Notes: generated from the letters alone by a model not told the origin. A DNA stretch of 64,000 bases from Cocos nucifera (GCA_006176705.1 QRFJ01000480.1:207103-271102); one strand, 5' to 3'; shown: positions 37,429 through 51,903, counted from the stretch's first letter. Translations and numbers: made by a program.

Positions 37429-37752
37429 CAACTACTTTTTTTCTATTTCTTCGTCTTCTACGTTTTTTTTTTTAAAAAAAATTACAGTTCAAAACTGCAC
37501 GCTCTAGTCATAATCTGCATTGTGCTTGCCGTATTCTTGCGGGCTCGCACCGCCCTCACCGTCCCACGTATTCTAACCAATCGGCATCCGCCACGTACCG
37601 CGGGCCTCCAATGTATAGGCTCAGACAAGCCGTCTTCGACCACGCCGAGCCACGAAAGACGGCTGCCTCTGACGTCGATCTCTGGGACACGAGAGCGGCG
37701 GCCGCGGCGAGGGAGACGAAGAGGACAAGGAGGAGAAGAGGAGGCAGCAGCG

Positions 37753-40700
37753 ATGCATTCTTTCGGCTACCGCGCGAACGCCCTCATGACGTTCGCTGTC
37801 ACGATCTTGGCAGTGATGTGCTCTCTCGCCTCCCTCTCCGACAACTTCAACGTCCCCACCCCCACCGCCGACGTCAAGGTATCGAATCTCCCACCCCGTC
37901 CAGGGACTCAGGAGAGGAATCTCTTCAAAAGAAAAAAAAAAAAGAAAAAGAAAAAAAACCCGAGACCCCTAAAACCCTAGAAATTTGGTCTTTTTTTTAT
38001 CTCAAAGCATGATTCGTCTGGACGCATATGTGGATTTGAAGATGATATTTTTCAAGAAAGATTAAACCGATAACGATGGTAGAAAATATCATCTTCACTA
38101 TTTTGAGATATACTTTTTGCTTTGGTAAATGTTTAAGGCTATCTGATTTAAGATGATGGATCTTTAAAGACTTGGAATTTGGCATCGTTGTGCTCTTTCA
38201 AAGTTAGTTTTTGCATTTAAAAAAAAAAATCTAAAAATTTGAAGGTAAATTTGCCTTTTCCTTTATACGCCCTTTGTTTGGTCTTTTTTTACTTTATTTA
38301 CCATGTATACCTATTTTGCAGGTCTTGAACATAAACTGGTTCCAAAAGCAACCAAACGGAAATGACGAGGTGATTATCCATTCTTGCATCACTATCATAA
38401 TACATTTCTGATGCAATAATAGGTTTGCGTGATAATGTAATATTATTTTTCTTCTTTATCTGCACCCATTAAACATGGATAGATGAAATTGTCGTAGTGC
38501 ATTACAGCCATTAATTTTGAGGTCATTTGGCTCTCTACTTGTTCGTAATTATGTGCTAACTCGTTGTTGTTGACAACTGTTGCAAACATGATCCTGTTTT
38601 ATTGCCAGTGCCTCTAATTCCATAGGGTAGACCAAAGCTTCCATCACAGCAAGATCTTCATTTTTGTTGGTAGCAGTCACCAATTAGATATATGTAGAAT
38701 CTCATTCCTTACTGTTTTGGTTGATATACTCTGATATGTCCTGAGATATTGACAGATACAATATCAGAATTTGGAATACTTTTCAAGGATTTCTAATTGC
38801 TTTTTACTACCTTAAGTGAGTTTAGATAAATCTCGAAATTAATTCACAAAAATGCTTGCTAATATCAATTTTGCTGTATTATTTGAGCTTTTGATATATT
38901 GGTTCCTATATCTCAGTTGAGATCTCGGAAATCTTGATTCTTTCCAAAATTTCCCCACCTTCCATCTTAGTTGAGATAAACCAAGATCATGGTTCATCTT
39001 GGTATTGGTCAAGGCAGATGATTGATATCTTACCTTTTAAAAAACCTTAGGGTAGACTTTGTGTGTAGTGTCTGTGTTTCCTCTAGAGAAGCAGGTCTGT
39101 ATTTCCTCCAGGGAAGCAGGGGATTCAGTAATCCCCCAACTGTCAAAGTGTGCAAAACTATCCACTACATCCTGGTGCTTAAATTTTTGTCACTTGAGGT
39201 AACTAAGTTAGAGCCTAATTATCCAAATGATGATCATCCGCAATCAAAAACTTCTTTTTTTTTTTTTAAAAAAAAAAGGCAGTGATTACAATTAACAAAT
39301 CCACCAATATCATGGTGAAGTTATGTTCATCTGAAATGTGAGTGCAAAAATGAAATTCCTTATTGGGTCATTTGAAGTTATTTGCTATGTGGATTTTTTA
39401 AAGAATGATAGTGTTGCCATATCAGAGGCATTTAAAGGATGAATTGCTATGATGCACATCATCAGATTCTAGTTGCTAACTGCTGGAAAACTGAACTTAG
39501 CCATCGGTGAATCTGGTTGTAGAGCTTTGTTGTCGGTGTTAGCATATGTTTACTGACATTGCTAATGCTTATTGTCGACATGTTAAGTTGCATGCCTTGT
39601 AGGTGACATTGGAAGCATAGTCAAGCTAGTGGTTTATGTATCACTTATGATGTTAGGGTCATCAAAAGAAAAGGAGAAGAGGATAATTCTATTGGTTATA
39701 GTTAAGTTAAATCCCATGGAACAGAGCTACCCTGGTTTTCCATGGAAGGGGACGTGTAGTTGTCCTGCCCTGTCATGGCACTTGGGCAGTGGATGTCCCA
39801 AGACGTGCTGATCGGGATATTGGGACGATGGCGGGATGGCCCTGTCCCAATACATGGGATGATACCCTATCTCGATGTCTTATGGGACGATCTACTGGGA
39901 CTTGAATCCTTGGTCATAGTAAGAAAAGTGAATTCTAAAGGATACCCGACGTTACTCATTTGAGTTTCAAAGGAGAGCCTAAGTTTCTATGGCGATTAAT
40001 TGGAGGAAGCAATAATCAGTAAAAGTTTGATGATGGCATACATGTTGATCTTTTGCTAGTTGCAATATTCTTTGACTACAGACTTAAGCTAGATTCTTGC
40101 TTATGCTGGAAATGGCTATGATGGAGTGAATGATTTGAAATTGCATTAGAATCGAAGGATTCACATTTATGAGGACAAAGGGGTCTCATCAGTATGTTTC
40201 AAGAAAGTTTGAGTTTCCATATGTGTTTACTTAGTCGGATAGGAGCTTTCGTTCCTGTCTCTTCATACATTGTATCCTAGGGGATGAGGGCATCATGGAG
40301 GTGCTTTAGTTCTTGTTATTGGTCTTTTAATTCTAGATGAAGTCTCTGGTCGTGGTCTCTAGCATTCCATATGTTGGAGTGATGAAGTTGGAGGGTATTC
40401 AAATTATGGACTTGTTTCAGTTCCCCCAATGAAGGAACAGCACATGCCTTTTTGGAGAACATGTGGGGGAGGCCTAAAGATGGAAGGCTAGGGATGATTG
40501 ACCTGATGTGGAAGCTGAGTTAGTCCATTAACTTATTTCTTTTTAAGACATTGTTGCCTTCAATTGTTGAACTGAAGAAGGCTATGCTGTGAAACCAAAG
40601 ATAGATTAGTTCTGCTATTGGTGCCCTGTGCAGGAAATTCATAGTGAGTAATGAGTTGATCTATTTTAAGACATGATTGAGCATGACATTTTTTCTTTAA

Positions 40701-43700
40701 AGGGCTTTAGAGCCACACTAAGTGCTTTGATTTGAATTTCAGTTATATGTGGGAGGATGTATTTTCTAAGATAAATAGGTAGTTGCTAGGCAGATCTTGC
40801 AAGATGGCTTTGCAGGTCCTGATGAATTAAAGGCTATATAGATTCCAAATTAGATATTACATGATTTAAATTATGAGAAGCAGGAGGGGGTTTGGGGAAG
40901 TGGAACTCTGAAAGAACAGAATAGGAGCACCAAGGAAGAGGGTGCAAGAACGGTTTTCCTAAGAGATTTTAAAGCTAACATGGACCCTGGATAAAATTTT
41001 TCTGAGACTCAAAATTTAATATGCTGTGCATTATCATGGGAGGTGATACTCTTACATAAGAAGGCCCTTTGGAGGGTCAGGGGCTGAGTTGCTTTGGTTT
41101 AGACATATAGGTAGCCTTGGTGAGGGAAGAAGGGAACTAAAACAGCAGTGAAGGAAGCTATACAAAGAAGTAATAAAGGATTTTAGTTTCGAGAATAGTT
41201 GTAATGTTTCCACAGTAAATATCATATGATTTTATGACAACTAGTGAGGCATTGGAGGATGTTAAAGCGATCATTTTAATAAGTGCTTTGGTTGACTGAT
41301 ATGTACGTGGTGTGTGTATGTGTAATTTTGCATGCACATATACACATACATTTACATATATTTGTGTGTATGCACGCTCATAAGCTCCTAATCTTGGTAT
41401 TAGGTTGCAATCCTTCTTTACAGATACCTCAGAAAAAGCTAGGAGATTCCTTAAACAGCTGCAAGGAAGGCAAAAAATTGAAAATTTGATCTAACCTTCA
41501 TGGAGAAGCAGTACAATAGTGGAAAAAGTTGCACCATGTATAGAGGGATAAGGAATGTAGTGGTTTTGGTTTTCTTATGAGATAGGAGTACACATTGACC
41601 AGGATTAGTGGAGAGTTATTTAGTAAAGAGAGTTCAAATGAAAAGTGGGTTGACATTTCAATAGGCTGTTAGCTATTGTGCTTGGTCATAATAACATCTA
41701 AAGCTAGATCATATCTTAAGGAAGAGTTGGTTATGTCAAATCATTGTGGAACAACTTGTGGTGTTTGGAAGGTTTGGGGATTTAATGTCATTTGATTTGC
41801 TTTTATCTGGGAAAGCTTTGGATTGTTAATTTGAACTTGATTATGCTTGTTCTGCATTTGCTTTCTTAGAAGTGGTCTTGTAAACCTTCTTGTAAACAAG
41901 CGCTCTTGGTCTAGATTTGGAGGTTACTATGCTGACCAATACAAAGGGGTTTAATGAGCACTAAGTTGGGAAAAAAGTTAGACAATCATATAAATGGGGA
42001 CCTAGCCTTTCACAATATCCCTACTATGTTAGACTTGAATGGAGAGGAAAGGGCTCTGGCTTGTGGTGTTTATGACTTGGATGCTATGGTTTTTGCATCA
42101 TAAAATGAAGGGAAAAACTGAGGAACACTGGAATAAAAATTAGGTGCAGGGATGAAGATCCAAGAAAGCAGTGCTTAAGGTTTAGAGGAAGGCTCTACGA
42201 AGAGGTTGATCTAGTGCTTAATACCATATGGCAGATATTTTTGTTTTGGGGATGAGATGGGGAAATAGATATTTTGTTTTATCACATAACAGCAAATGGG
42301 AGAACTATCTTCAGGGATGAGGTTGAAGTAGATAGAAGAACTCAGAAGAAAAGGAAAATCGAGCAGAACATTATGGATTTTAAATATTTAGGCCATGTCC
42401 AGTTCGGGGTTAGTGAAACAGCTAGGTTAGATGTGTTAGCCAGAATTTTTTGGGGAAGAATGCGGTCAACTAGCTTAGAGCTATTCCAGCATTTTGGCAG
42501 AGTAGCTCTAGCCTGTTCATTTGGATTAAATGGGCTAGGTAAAGCAAAAGGTGGCTGTTTTCCCCATTTTACCCCTCCTTTAAAGTGCTATAAACTTGGA
42601 GCAAAAGTGATTGTTTGGCAGGAGAAGCCGGACAAGAAGGTTTTTTCTGCATTAACCCAAACCAATGCAGAGCCTAAGAGATGCAACAGTAGGTTAGAAG
42701 GTAGATAATGCTGTGATGGATATTGGTGAAAAAAACAACTCAGGTAAAATGAGAAGAATGATGTTTAAATTGGAAGAAGATAAGATCAGATGGATTTTCT
42801 TAATGTTCTAATAGAAAATTTGACCTGTTCTTGAAGAGGATGTTATGGGGATTTTCATTGCTGTGATTAAACTTAGAAGACTTATAGCTATTTTTATTAC
42901 TAAGATTTTGAAGAACAAGGGATTTCAGAAAAACAGATTCAGGCACATTAGTTTATTGAATAGTATTAATAGTAGCAAAAAATTATAGGTTTAGACGATA
43001 AGTGAATAAAATTTTGTTTCACAGGATCTGTTTTATTGAAGGAAGATGCATTATAGATAACATTCAAATAAAGTAGGTGTACCACAGCCTGCCACCAAAA
43101 AGCAAATAGTTGGCTTTACTTGTAGGCTAGCCTAGAGAAACCATCATAATGTTCTTACATGCTACACGTCAATGAGGTTGGCTTATTAAAACTACCATTG
43201 CCTATATACTTATCTATAGTTTTTGACTGCCTTAGTCAATTTGCTGGATTTCAGTGGCAGTCTAGTCAAATTTTGCTGTGATGGGGTACTTCTGCGACAG
43301 GGCTATTGAGGCTAAATATCAAATGGTGGACCTTAATGTTGCAACGACCCACACGTTATGGAAATAATTTTGTAGAAATATCCTTAGGCCATGAAGATGA
43401 ATTTGGCTCTTTGATGTCAGGAGTTTGAGGAGCAAATGTTGAAAGGTTGTGAACAAGTTTGGTTTACTAAACTGGGTCAATGACCTAATATGTATGATTG
43501 TGATAGGTCAGTCCCTCAGATCTGGCAGAGGAATACAAGACACGACTAGCATGTTTTATCCATGTTAGAACCCTATATGCATTAATATCAATGATAATAA
43601 TGCAGTCCTAATTTTTTAAAATCAGAAATAGAAGGTTTTCTAGCACATGTTTGCATGCTGTAGCATTTATTGGCAGACTTCCACATGATCCCATCCTCAT

Positions 43701-46700
43701 CAGTTCTTGTCTGCACTGATGATTTTGCAATCATCTTCCTTTTGACGTTCTAATGAAGTGTCTTTACTCTACCTGGACCTAATTGTGCACTATCGACAAC
43801 CTTACACTTTCATATATCTTATAATAATATGAATGTTGCATTATTAAATTGCAATCTGGGTTAAAATTTTCATCCAATATAAACAGGATGGGGCTTGCTG
43901 GTTAAAGCTTAGGGTACATACATATGGTGCTCGTATTGTCAAATGCAATTCCATAACACCGCTGAAGCACACTTCATGAAATGGTGGATAGACCATTGAT
44001 TTTCTATTTGTTATTCTTTATTCTTATTACTTCTTTCTCTCTTACCCAGGTCAGCTTGACGTTGAACATCTCAGCTGATCTTTCATCTATGTTCACTTGG
44101 AACACTAAACAGGTATTTATTGTATAAAACATTTATTGTTATCTAGTCATCTACTGTTATAGTATTTAATATCATCATTAATAGACATCAAATTTTCTCT
44201 CTTGTAGTGGCTTATGATATCTATGCTTTGCATTCAGGAGTTCAACATTGATTCAAGCATTATTTTTTGTCTAATATTTTTCTAGTCATGCTATGGTGCA
44301 GGTATTTGTTTTTGTAGCAGCCGAGTATGAGACTGCACAAAATGCCTTAAATCAGGTAAGTTTATTATGTATTACTTTATTACTAGCAGTAATGCAGAAT
44401 CATCACTCATTACGAATTTTTTAGAATATGGTGTCTTTTGCTTTTTAATGTATACAAGTAGACCTATGCACGTACATCTGCACTCAAATTTAATCAGGCG
44501 CTTTTCATCACATGTTACTGTAATACAATATGATTTCTTTTCTTACTAATGGTGCACCGAGTATATTTTATGTAGATTATCAAATGGATAAGTGAGTTTT
44601 CATTTTACATGACATCAACTCTAAATATATATATAGTGAGAGAGGAGAGGACATTATGGTCACCATTTTGGTGAATATATTGCATGACATATGACAGACA
44701 CAAAAACAATAGTAAAGGCTCTATATCAAACTTTATTAAATCTTGCTTCCATACAGGGCAAAGCATGGTATTTGTATGTGGAGAATTTTTGGAACAATAC
44801 TGGGAAATGTCAAGTAATGTTTGACTTCGTGAATAAGTTTGTAAACTAAATTCCAGAGGGAAGTCAATGCAAGGAGGAAGCATAAATAATGTGCTTAATG
44901 CTATAAAATGTCCATAGGCCATCAATTAAATTATATACAGCTTAATTGCACCACCTTGATGAGATGATCTTATGACTTGTTGGCATTGGAAAGGAACCTT
45001 CTCAGCTAGGAGGGACAGAATGGTTGGTTTTGGTGCTTGAAACTTAACTTTTTGGTAAATGATAGAATCCTCGGGATGAACTGGGAGCTCCATATGGCTT
45101 TGGTTATTGGAAAATAATGATCACCAATTTGGATAATATTGATATGGGTATTCTAAGATTCTGAAACAGGATGGGTATGAGATTTGTTCGAGCTGCATCA
45201 GAATCTTAAACTCGTTGATGGTAGGGAACCTGAGATGGCTTATTATCTGAACAAGCTTGTAGTTTGCATCTGGACATTGGTCAAGCAATGTGCCTAGAGT
45301 TTTGATTATTTAATTAATTATTGGCTCTCCTGTAGGGTTGGAAGTGGGCCGGGCTGGGTCGGGTTTTACCCCTGCTCGAGCCCAGCCCGAATATTTTCTT
45401 TGGGCTTTGGGCCGAGCTTAGGCTCGACATTTTCTAAAAAATTCAGATCCAGGCCTGGGCCCGAGTCCAGCTCGAAGCCTGATTGGACCGGCCCTCCTTT
45501 CTCAACGGGAAAGGATGGGGCGGGGGTGACCGAGGGGGGGGTGGGGTGGGGAAGGATGAGGCAGGCGTCACCTGGGGTGGGGGGGGGGGTGGGGAGCAGG
45601 GCCGCCTGCGCTCTGGGTGGGGTGGAGGCATGGGCTGGTGGATGGAGAGGCAGAGAAGACAGGGGTGGTGTGGTTTCGCATGCGGGGTGGGGTTTTAATC
45701 GGGCCCGGGCCCGATGGGGTGTGGGGTTTTAATCGGGCTGGTAGGCTTGAGTCCAGACCGAAAATAAAATAGGCTCTATATTTTGGCCCGAGCCTTGCCT
45801 AAATAGTTTTGGGCTGAGCCCGAAGCTGGCTTGGCCTGATGGGCCTCGGGCCGGCCCGAGCCCATTTCCAGGCCTACTCTCCTGGCTTGGTTAGTGCCAA
45901 TAGGTTGTCAGAACTTTCTAAAAAGGAGACTGCTTGATTTGCCACTGGTTTATGTCTGTGTCTTTGTTACTGCAAATGCTGCGATGTCGATATAGATATG
46001 TCAAGCACGGACTTATCTATTATTTCTGATGTCCATGCATTTTTAGTTATCAGCACATAGATCAGCAGACTACTCTTGGTAGAAACTATCTTTTATGCTT
46101 TTGTGTTAATGTGACAGGTTTCACTTTGGGATGGAATAATACAATCAAAAGAGCATGCTACGTTTTGGATTCACACCACAAACAAGTACCGATTTATTGA
46201 CCAGGTAAGCCACTAGAGCCTTCCATCTGATGACTGATTACTGTATGAGTACTGGCTACTGTACTTATCACCTTATTTTCTTGCCTTACTGAAGGTTCCT
46301 TTCTCTAGTTTCGTTGGACATCATCCACAACTAGCATATGCATTCTTCTGCATAAAAAAAATTCATGCATAATTGTATGATGTAGCAAGTTTATCCTGTG
46401 ATTCGTGTCTAGTAATTCACAAAAATTCTAACATTCAAAAACAGAACCAAGTTAGGAAAGATTTTATCTTCGGACGAAATCATGCTCTTTTCATGGTCAA
46501 AAGCAATCTTAATCATGAAATCAGAGTCCTTCAGTTGGCTGTGGGATAAGACCATTTCCTCAGAATCTTAAATCTTCCGTCATATTTGATTTTTTCCCCT
46601 TTACTCGTGATCTTTTGCCTTTTTCGGTAGAATAATCTTTCACTTAAAGTCTCTGGCATTTATACCTCTGTCTTTCTCTCTGTGTTTTGTGTCTTTCCAG

Positions 46701-46961
46701 CTCTCGTCGGTAAAATTTTCTGATTGGTTAGTGTAGGGTTGTGGAGAGACCAAGGGGCATGTGATCTCTGTACCAATCTGTCAATATCTTTCTCAAATGA
46801 ATGCATTTTAACTTCATACGATTGTTCTTGTGCAGGGAAGCAATCTCAGGGGCAAGGACTTCAACTTGACGCTGCACTGGCATGTCATGCCTAAGACTGG
46901 AAAGATGTTTGCTGACAAAATAGTTATGACCGGATATCGCCTCCCTGAGGAGTACAGATAG
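37753..46961 (+). CDS. SPCS3: Signal peptidase complex subunit 3 (SPC22/23 family)
   Basis: Six exons: 37753-37878, 38322-38369, 44050-44112, 44302-44355, 46118-46204 and 46836-46961. All are GT-AG and all junctions are phase 0, giving 167 residues, the usual length for this plant family. It opens MHSFGYRANALMTFAVT; a single membrane span lies at about residues 11-30, followed by a luminal domain with LNINWFQKQ, NISADLSSMFTWNTKQ, VFVFVAAEYET and HATFWIHTTNKY. It ends DKIVMTGYRLPEEYR. The family is a type II ER membrane protein, an accessory subunit of the complex that removes signal peptides; NIS is a possible glycosylation site. The start ATG is the first in frame with the conserved N terminus. 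Intron 2 is 5.7 kb and intron 4 holds a GC-rich inverted element; all conserved segments are present, so the gene looks intact. Confidence 0.95.
38370..44049 (+). other. Intron 2 of SPCS3, 5.7 kb
   Basis: A GT-AG intron far longer than the others. It looks like old repeat material, especially 40-43.3 kb, but I could not identify a LINE or LTR motif. Near 39765-39915 GGGACGATGGCGGGATGG and GGGATGATACCC strings resemble the 25.5-kb element and end CTTGAATCCTTGG. A 144-codon plus-strand frame at 42274-42708 has no recognised domain. Confidence 0.5.
45333..45882. repeat. GC-rich inverted-end element in SPCS3 intron 4
   Basis: The left end is GTAGGGTTGGAAGTGGGCC; the right end read backwards is GTAGGCCTGGAAATGGGC, so the termini are imperfect inverted copies. 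Inside are many GGGCCGGGCC and GCCCGAGCCC strings and a G-rich core at about 45520-45720. It contrasts sharply with the AT-rich intron. It is probably a short non-autonomous element. Confidence 0.6.
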
Positions 46962-47238
46962 AAATATTTGTGTTACTTCCTCCGTTTTTCCCCCAAATTC
47001 GAATGGGAAAGGCAGAGTGATATGTGGCTATGATCGAAATGACCAGTTACTGAAGTTTCAGGGAGAATGGAGATCGGAATTTAATGAACTTTCGTACTCT
47101 AGATCTGGTTTCAGTCTCTTGTATCATCCTTTTATGGTCATGGTGGACATGTAGCCCGTTGGAACGATAGCTGCTGGCTCCAATTCACATGCTGGTTGTC
47201 GAGCCATCCTCGCGGCCTTTGTGTGCAGAAAGCATTTA

Positions 47239-47876
47239 GGACTCGTTTGGTTCAATGGGTGGGAAGTGAAGAGGGGAAGTGGTAGTTTGTGAAAAATGAA
47301 GAGAAAATTTTTTATTTGGTTGAATTTTGAAAAGAAGAGAATGGCTTTTCATGGAAAGTAAAAATTCAAAGAGATGGATTTTGATATTTTTTATGAAATA
47401 AAAAATGATGATATTTTTTTTAAAAAAATATTTTTTTTAAGATTTATGATTAAGATTTTATAAAATATTATAGATAATTTGGATGGAATAATGGATAGTA
47501 ATAATATAATTTTATATTAATATTATTTTAATATTTAAATGAATATAATATTAATATTATAATATTTATCATATTTTAATATTTATATTAATATAGTATT
47601 TTTATTAATATAATATAATATAATATATTTTAGTATTATATTAATATAATAAATTATTGTAATTTAATGTTATATTATAATATATTAATATTATTTTTAA
47701 ATTAATATAGATATAATATTATTATGTATATAAGAGTATAATGGGTATTTTATATAGTTTTTATGGTTAATTAAATATACTAAAATTATATTTTAAGGTA
47801 ATAGCGTTTTAGGAAGTTAATTTTTTAGAAATTTTTTTGAAGAGAAGAATTTTTTTCGTGAACCAAACGTATTCTC
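47239..47876. mobile_element. MITE-like element just 3' of SPCS3
   Basis: About 640 bp with GGACTCGTTTGGTTCA at the left and TGAACCAAACGTATTCTC at the right, inverted copies sharing GTTTGGTTCA. The inside is almost all A/T with no frame. ATTTA occurs near both ends and may relate to the target site, but a clean duplication is not fixed. The superfamily is unresolved. Confidence 0.55.
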
Positions 47877-50800
47877 GGTGGTAAATCTTGCATGATCGTT
47901 ATTTTTGCATGGGATGACAATTTATTTTATTTCATTGCATACTGGTGCAAATGGATATAGGTAATGATAAAATTCACTAGAAATTCACAAATTTCTTCTC
48001 CTGGGCAAAAAAAAAAAAAAAAAAAAAAAGAAGATTTTTATAATTTTACGTGAAATCATCCCATTTAACCTTTTTTTGTCTTATTCTGTCTATAAACAAA
48101 TATGGGATGGATACAGGTAATGATTTATTCCATTCATATTTAATTTGCTGCCATGCCTACTCTATCAGTTTACCAGGCTAGGATTTGAGGCAGACTTGAT
48201 CATGGTTTCAAAGACACTGTCAGTTGGATCTTGCTTTCCGCCTGGTAATTTGCCAAGTTCCGCATATCGATGGTGAACTGCGACATGATCTATAATTTTT
48301 CCCATGCAAAAGTAGCGTCAACCTAGTTTTATGCGAGTCAGGCTTGCTTGGTCCTAAATCATACCGATGTTGCCTTTGGGCGCCTAAAATATGTGCAGTT
48401 GTGTGGTTGATGTGATTCATGGGAATCGATGCAATAAAGGAGAGGTTGCTGAATGAAGAAGCAACATCTGAACGCCGGTTTGAACTGAGAAACTTTTTAG
48501 GTGATTTGACCGGTAACCTTTAGCAATTTTCTCTCGAACTAATTAACTTATGTCTGATATGATTGATCTTGATCAAATGGATGCCAAGTTTGAACGTTTG
48601 AATGCATCTGACTTGACCTGTTGTTGTGTTTAAAGTTCAGTTGCATGTGAGAAATGATTGTCGTCATATCTGACAAGCATCATGTCATCTAACACAACTG
48701 AACAAATTATTTTAATCATTATAATAACGATTGCAATGATTTGACTCTCCTTAATTAATCATTATGTCAATGAGATGATGATGGCTTAATTCAATTGTTT
48801 AGCATCTCTCATCTACTGTTTAACCTTGGTTTTGACTTACCTTTGCTGCACTAGCAAACCCAATGGATGGGTCTGGTTTATTCTTTCTCAGGTTCAGGTT
48901 TTATAGACTCTTTAAGTGATTTAGTTTGGATTTTAGTTGTGAAAAGCCTACTACAAGAATTCATGGGACTTACATAAGTGCATGCTATTGCCCTCTTAAA
49001 GGATATAGAGACCTACTCAATGGATTAACCACCACAATTGGTGCTACTCTAGAATATATTGTTATTGTTGTTAATCTAGGACACATTTGAGAGTGCAAAT
49101 CCTTTATAACCCTCGCCATAGGGACAATCAGGGGTGTGGTATATTTTTATCAACTAGGTAATTAATTAGCTTTCTAGGCCAGGTTACTCTCTCTCCCTGA
49201 ATTCCATTCTAAGGGTATCATGTGTAGATGATGTAATGGTAGAAAATAGGGCTCTGGTTATATGTTTTTTACTCGCACGCTCTTCATCTTCGTGATTATT
49301 GCATGGTCAAAATATTACGGTTTTCGAGCTTGACACCGATAAATCCTACCATCAGATATCCTCAAAATTAAATTAACTGATCAGCAGTATAGTAGATACA
49401 TGCATAAGTTGGTCAGCTAGATCTATTGCCATAATGAAACATTTCAATTGGATGTACCTAATAAACATACAGCACTAGCAATTATATATATTAGTTTGCA
49501 ACTAATAAAACAACATGGCAATTGCCATAATGATTCATTACAGTTGGTAGATATTTCAGAGTTGTGATTTAGTTTGCAATTAATAAAAATACGACACTGG
49601 CAATTCGATATGTAAAGCAATATCAATGCAAAAATACACATAAAACAAAAACATATGCACTGATAAAATGGTGATGCTCTTCCATCAAAAAAAAATGGTG
49701 ATGCTCAAATGCCACAACAGACTACTGCTTCATCTGTAAGAACCTGCCCCAGTTAGCAATCTAAATGGTCAAGATCCCTTTAAATTAACAATGCTGAAGT
49801 AGAAGGAAACTTCATGGAACCATTTGCTCACATGAGTGAAACCATGTCTCACCACATTCCTTCTTCTCTCTATCTTATTCACTTAGATGAACAAATTAAC
49901 AAATTAGGGTTCAGTTCATAGTTTGAACTTCTCTTTGGCGATCGACCTAGCTAACATCAACCAACCACTTTTTGATATCTTGGTTTTGGACCATTAATAA
50001 TTGGGAAATAAGTATTCATAAAGCCAACCACCAATTGGTTGAGACGATAGCTGAAGATTGAACCACAATAAAAATCAACTTAGACTATACATACCAGCAA
50101 ACTAGTAACATAAATTGGAATCCAGTGGAGAAGGCTCTGAACGTGCTATGTGAAGTTAACAGAACTAAAAATTGGCTGGGTGATCTCCCCATGCAACCTG
50201 ATCAATGGAGTAAAACTTTTCTCGTCAATGACACATACAGATCTCTTCATGACTAGATGTCTATGTATCATAGCATCTCGAGTGAATCTAAGCTTGCTTC
50301 ATTTTCTCTATGGGACCATCGATCCAGGTTCTGTGATGAAGTGGATGTTCAACAATGTTTTCTATCCTTTGCCTGGTCCCTTCTTAGACGATCGACAAAA
50401 GACCAGAATCAGAAGATAAAATGCACAAGTTTGCTTATTTGTTGTTCTCACAATTTATGACTGTTCATACCATTGCTTTTTTTTTTTTTTTTGGTCGTAA
50501 GTTTATTTATTATTTTCCTAACATTTTTTTTAATAAGGATATCAACCTTATGTTTCCTTCTTTTTTTTTTGTTGGGGGTGGGGTGTTGGCGAGGTATAAT
50601 TGTTAGATAATAGGCATGGACAAGAGATCATTCTATTTTACCAGCAGAATTTTACTTCTGAAGATGAACTGTTAATAATGGGTGACAGTGACAAGAGACT
50701 GCATGCATTCCTTTGGCACGCTGGAGTCAATTTGCTTGTTGAATGGTCCATCTTTGCTTACAAGCAAATGTTTGCCATTTCCTAGTAACATAAATTATTT

Positions 50801-51818
50801 GTTAAGCTAATTAACTTGCTGAGTTGTCTTTCCTCACTTCTAATATTTTCTCTTCCTAACAACTTTCCTTCAGCCATCACAAATTAAGGGATTGCCCATG
50901 ATAAAATTAATGTGGATAGGTTTCGTAAGTAAAGGGTGCAAGTAACGTATCATCTCATGAGCTGACTGGGTGACCACGTACATTTGGGTACACAACAATC
51001 TTGTTGATCAGAGAAATCTTGGAAGGGGAAGCTTATGTAACTTAGTTGGAAAAGCCCATCTTTAATACTAGGGGTCCGTGATGGTGAGCAGCTTGCCCCC
51101 GAGTTAAAACAAATTATGGTAATTAAAGGCTTGAGACATATATACATGCAGTTAAACAGAAATCTACGTCGACAGAGGATTTCTTTTACTTCAGAAGAAG
51201 AAAAGAGAAAAATATCAATGCACATTGGTCATGAGTTTCTGTGACTATTTTTAGATACCTTTTCCAAACCTTATAGAGAGTGCTGGTAGCTAGAAGGAAA
51301 TTTACCCAAAGGGGCTAATTGCACGGACAAAGATCATCATGTGTCAAATGATATCGAGGAGAAGAATGATATAAATGAGGAAGAAGGAAAAGACCTGATT
51401 TGATATCCCATCAAGTTGGCAGCTTTCCTTCCATTATGGAGCAGGTGCCCACTTCAATAATTCTCACCCCGTCCTTCAAACAAGACTAAACAACCACAGC
51501 AACACAACAAGGCTTGCCTTGTCTATTTCATAGAAAGGAACCACTTTAGTGGCAAAAGACAGAAAAAGATAATAATAGTGTAATTATTGTAGTCTAGCTT
51601 TTGTGTAAAACTGCACATATAGAATTAACACAAACACACACCCACGAACAGAGACTTACAGTATGATATAGTTTTGGTTCATTGGTCTCTCTCTGTAATT
51701 TCCCACAGCTTTATTGAACCGCAGTGAACATGGCCACCATGGAACCATGGTTGATGGTTGCAGTTCAAGAAAGCTGTGGAAGAATACAGAGAGGGCCATT
51801 AATCCATCTCCTCCTCCC

Positions 51819-51822
<4 letters not shown>

Positions 51823-51902
<80 letters not shown>
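51823..51902. repeat. Compound (CT)n(CA)n(GA)n microsatellite
   Basis: About 16 CT, then 13 CA, then 11 GA dinucleotides without a break. The CT and GA arms are complementary, so a single strand could fold into a hairpin with the CA tract as loop. Confidence 0.95.

Positions 51903-51903
<1 letters not shown>

Larger units (their letters stand above)
33012..37752. other. Divergent intergenic region between the EREX-like and SPCS3 genes
   Basis: The two genes are read away from each other, so both promoters lie here. The 33012-33250 end is GC-rich and should be the EREX-like 5' UTR. The 36400-37000 part is extremely AT-rich without coding signal. A 20-base T run sits at 34275-34294. Confidence 0.5.

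Noticed and set aside
42274..42708. 144-codon plus-strand frame in SPCS3 intron 2
   Set aside because: No recognised domain; probably old repeat sequence. I looked for LINE reverse-transcriptase motifs nearby and found none I could defend.
45400..45732. 110-codon Gly-rich frame
   Set aside because: Product of the G-rich core of the inverted-end element, not a gene.
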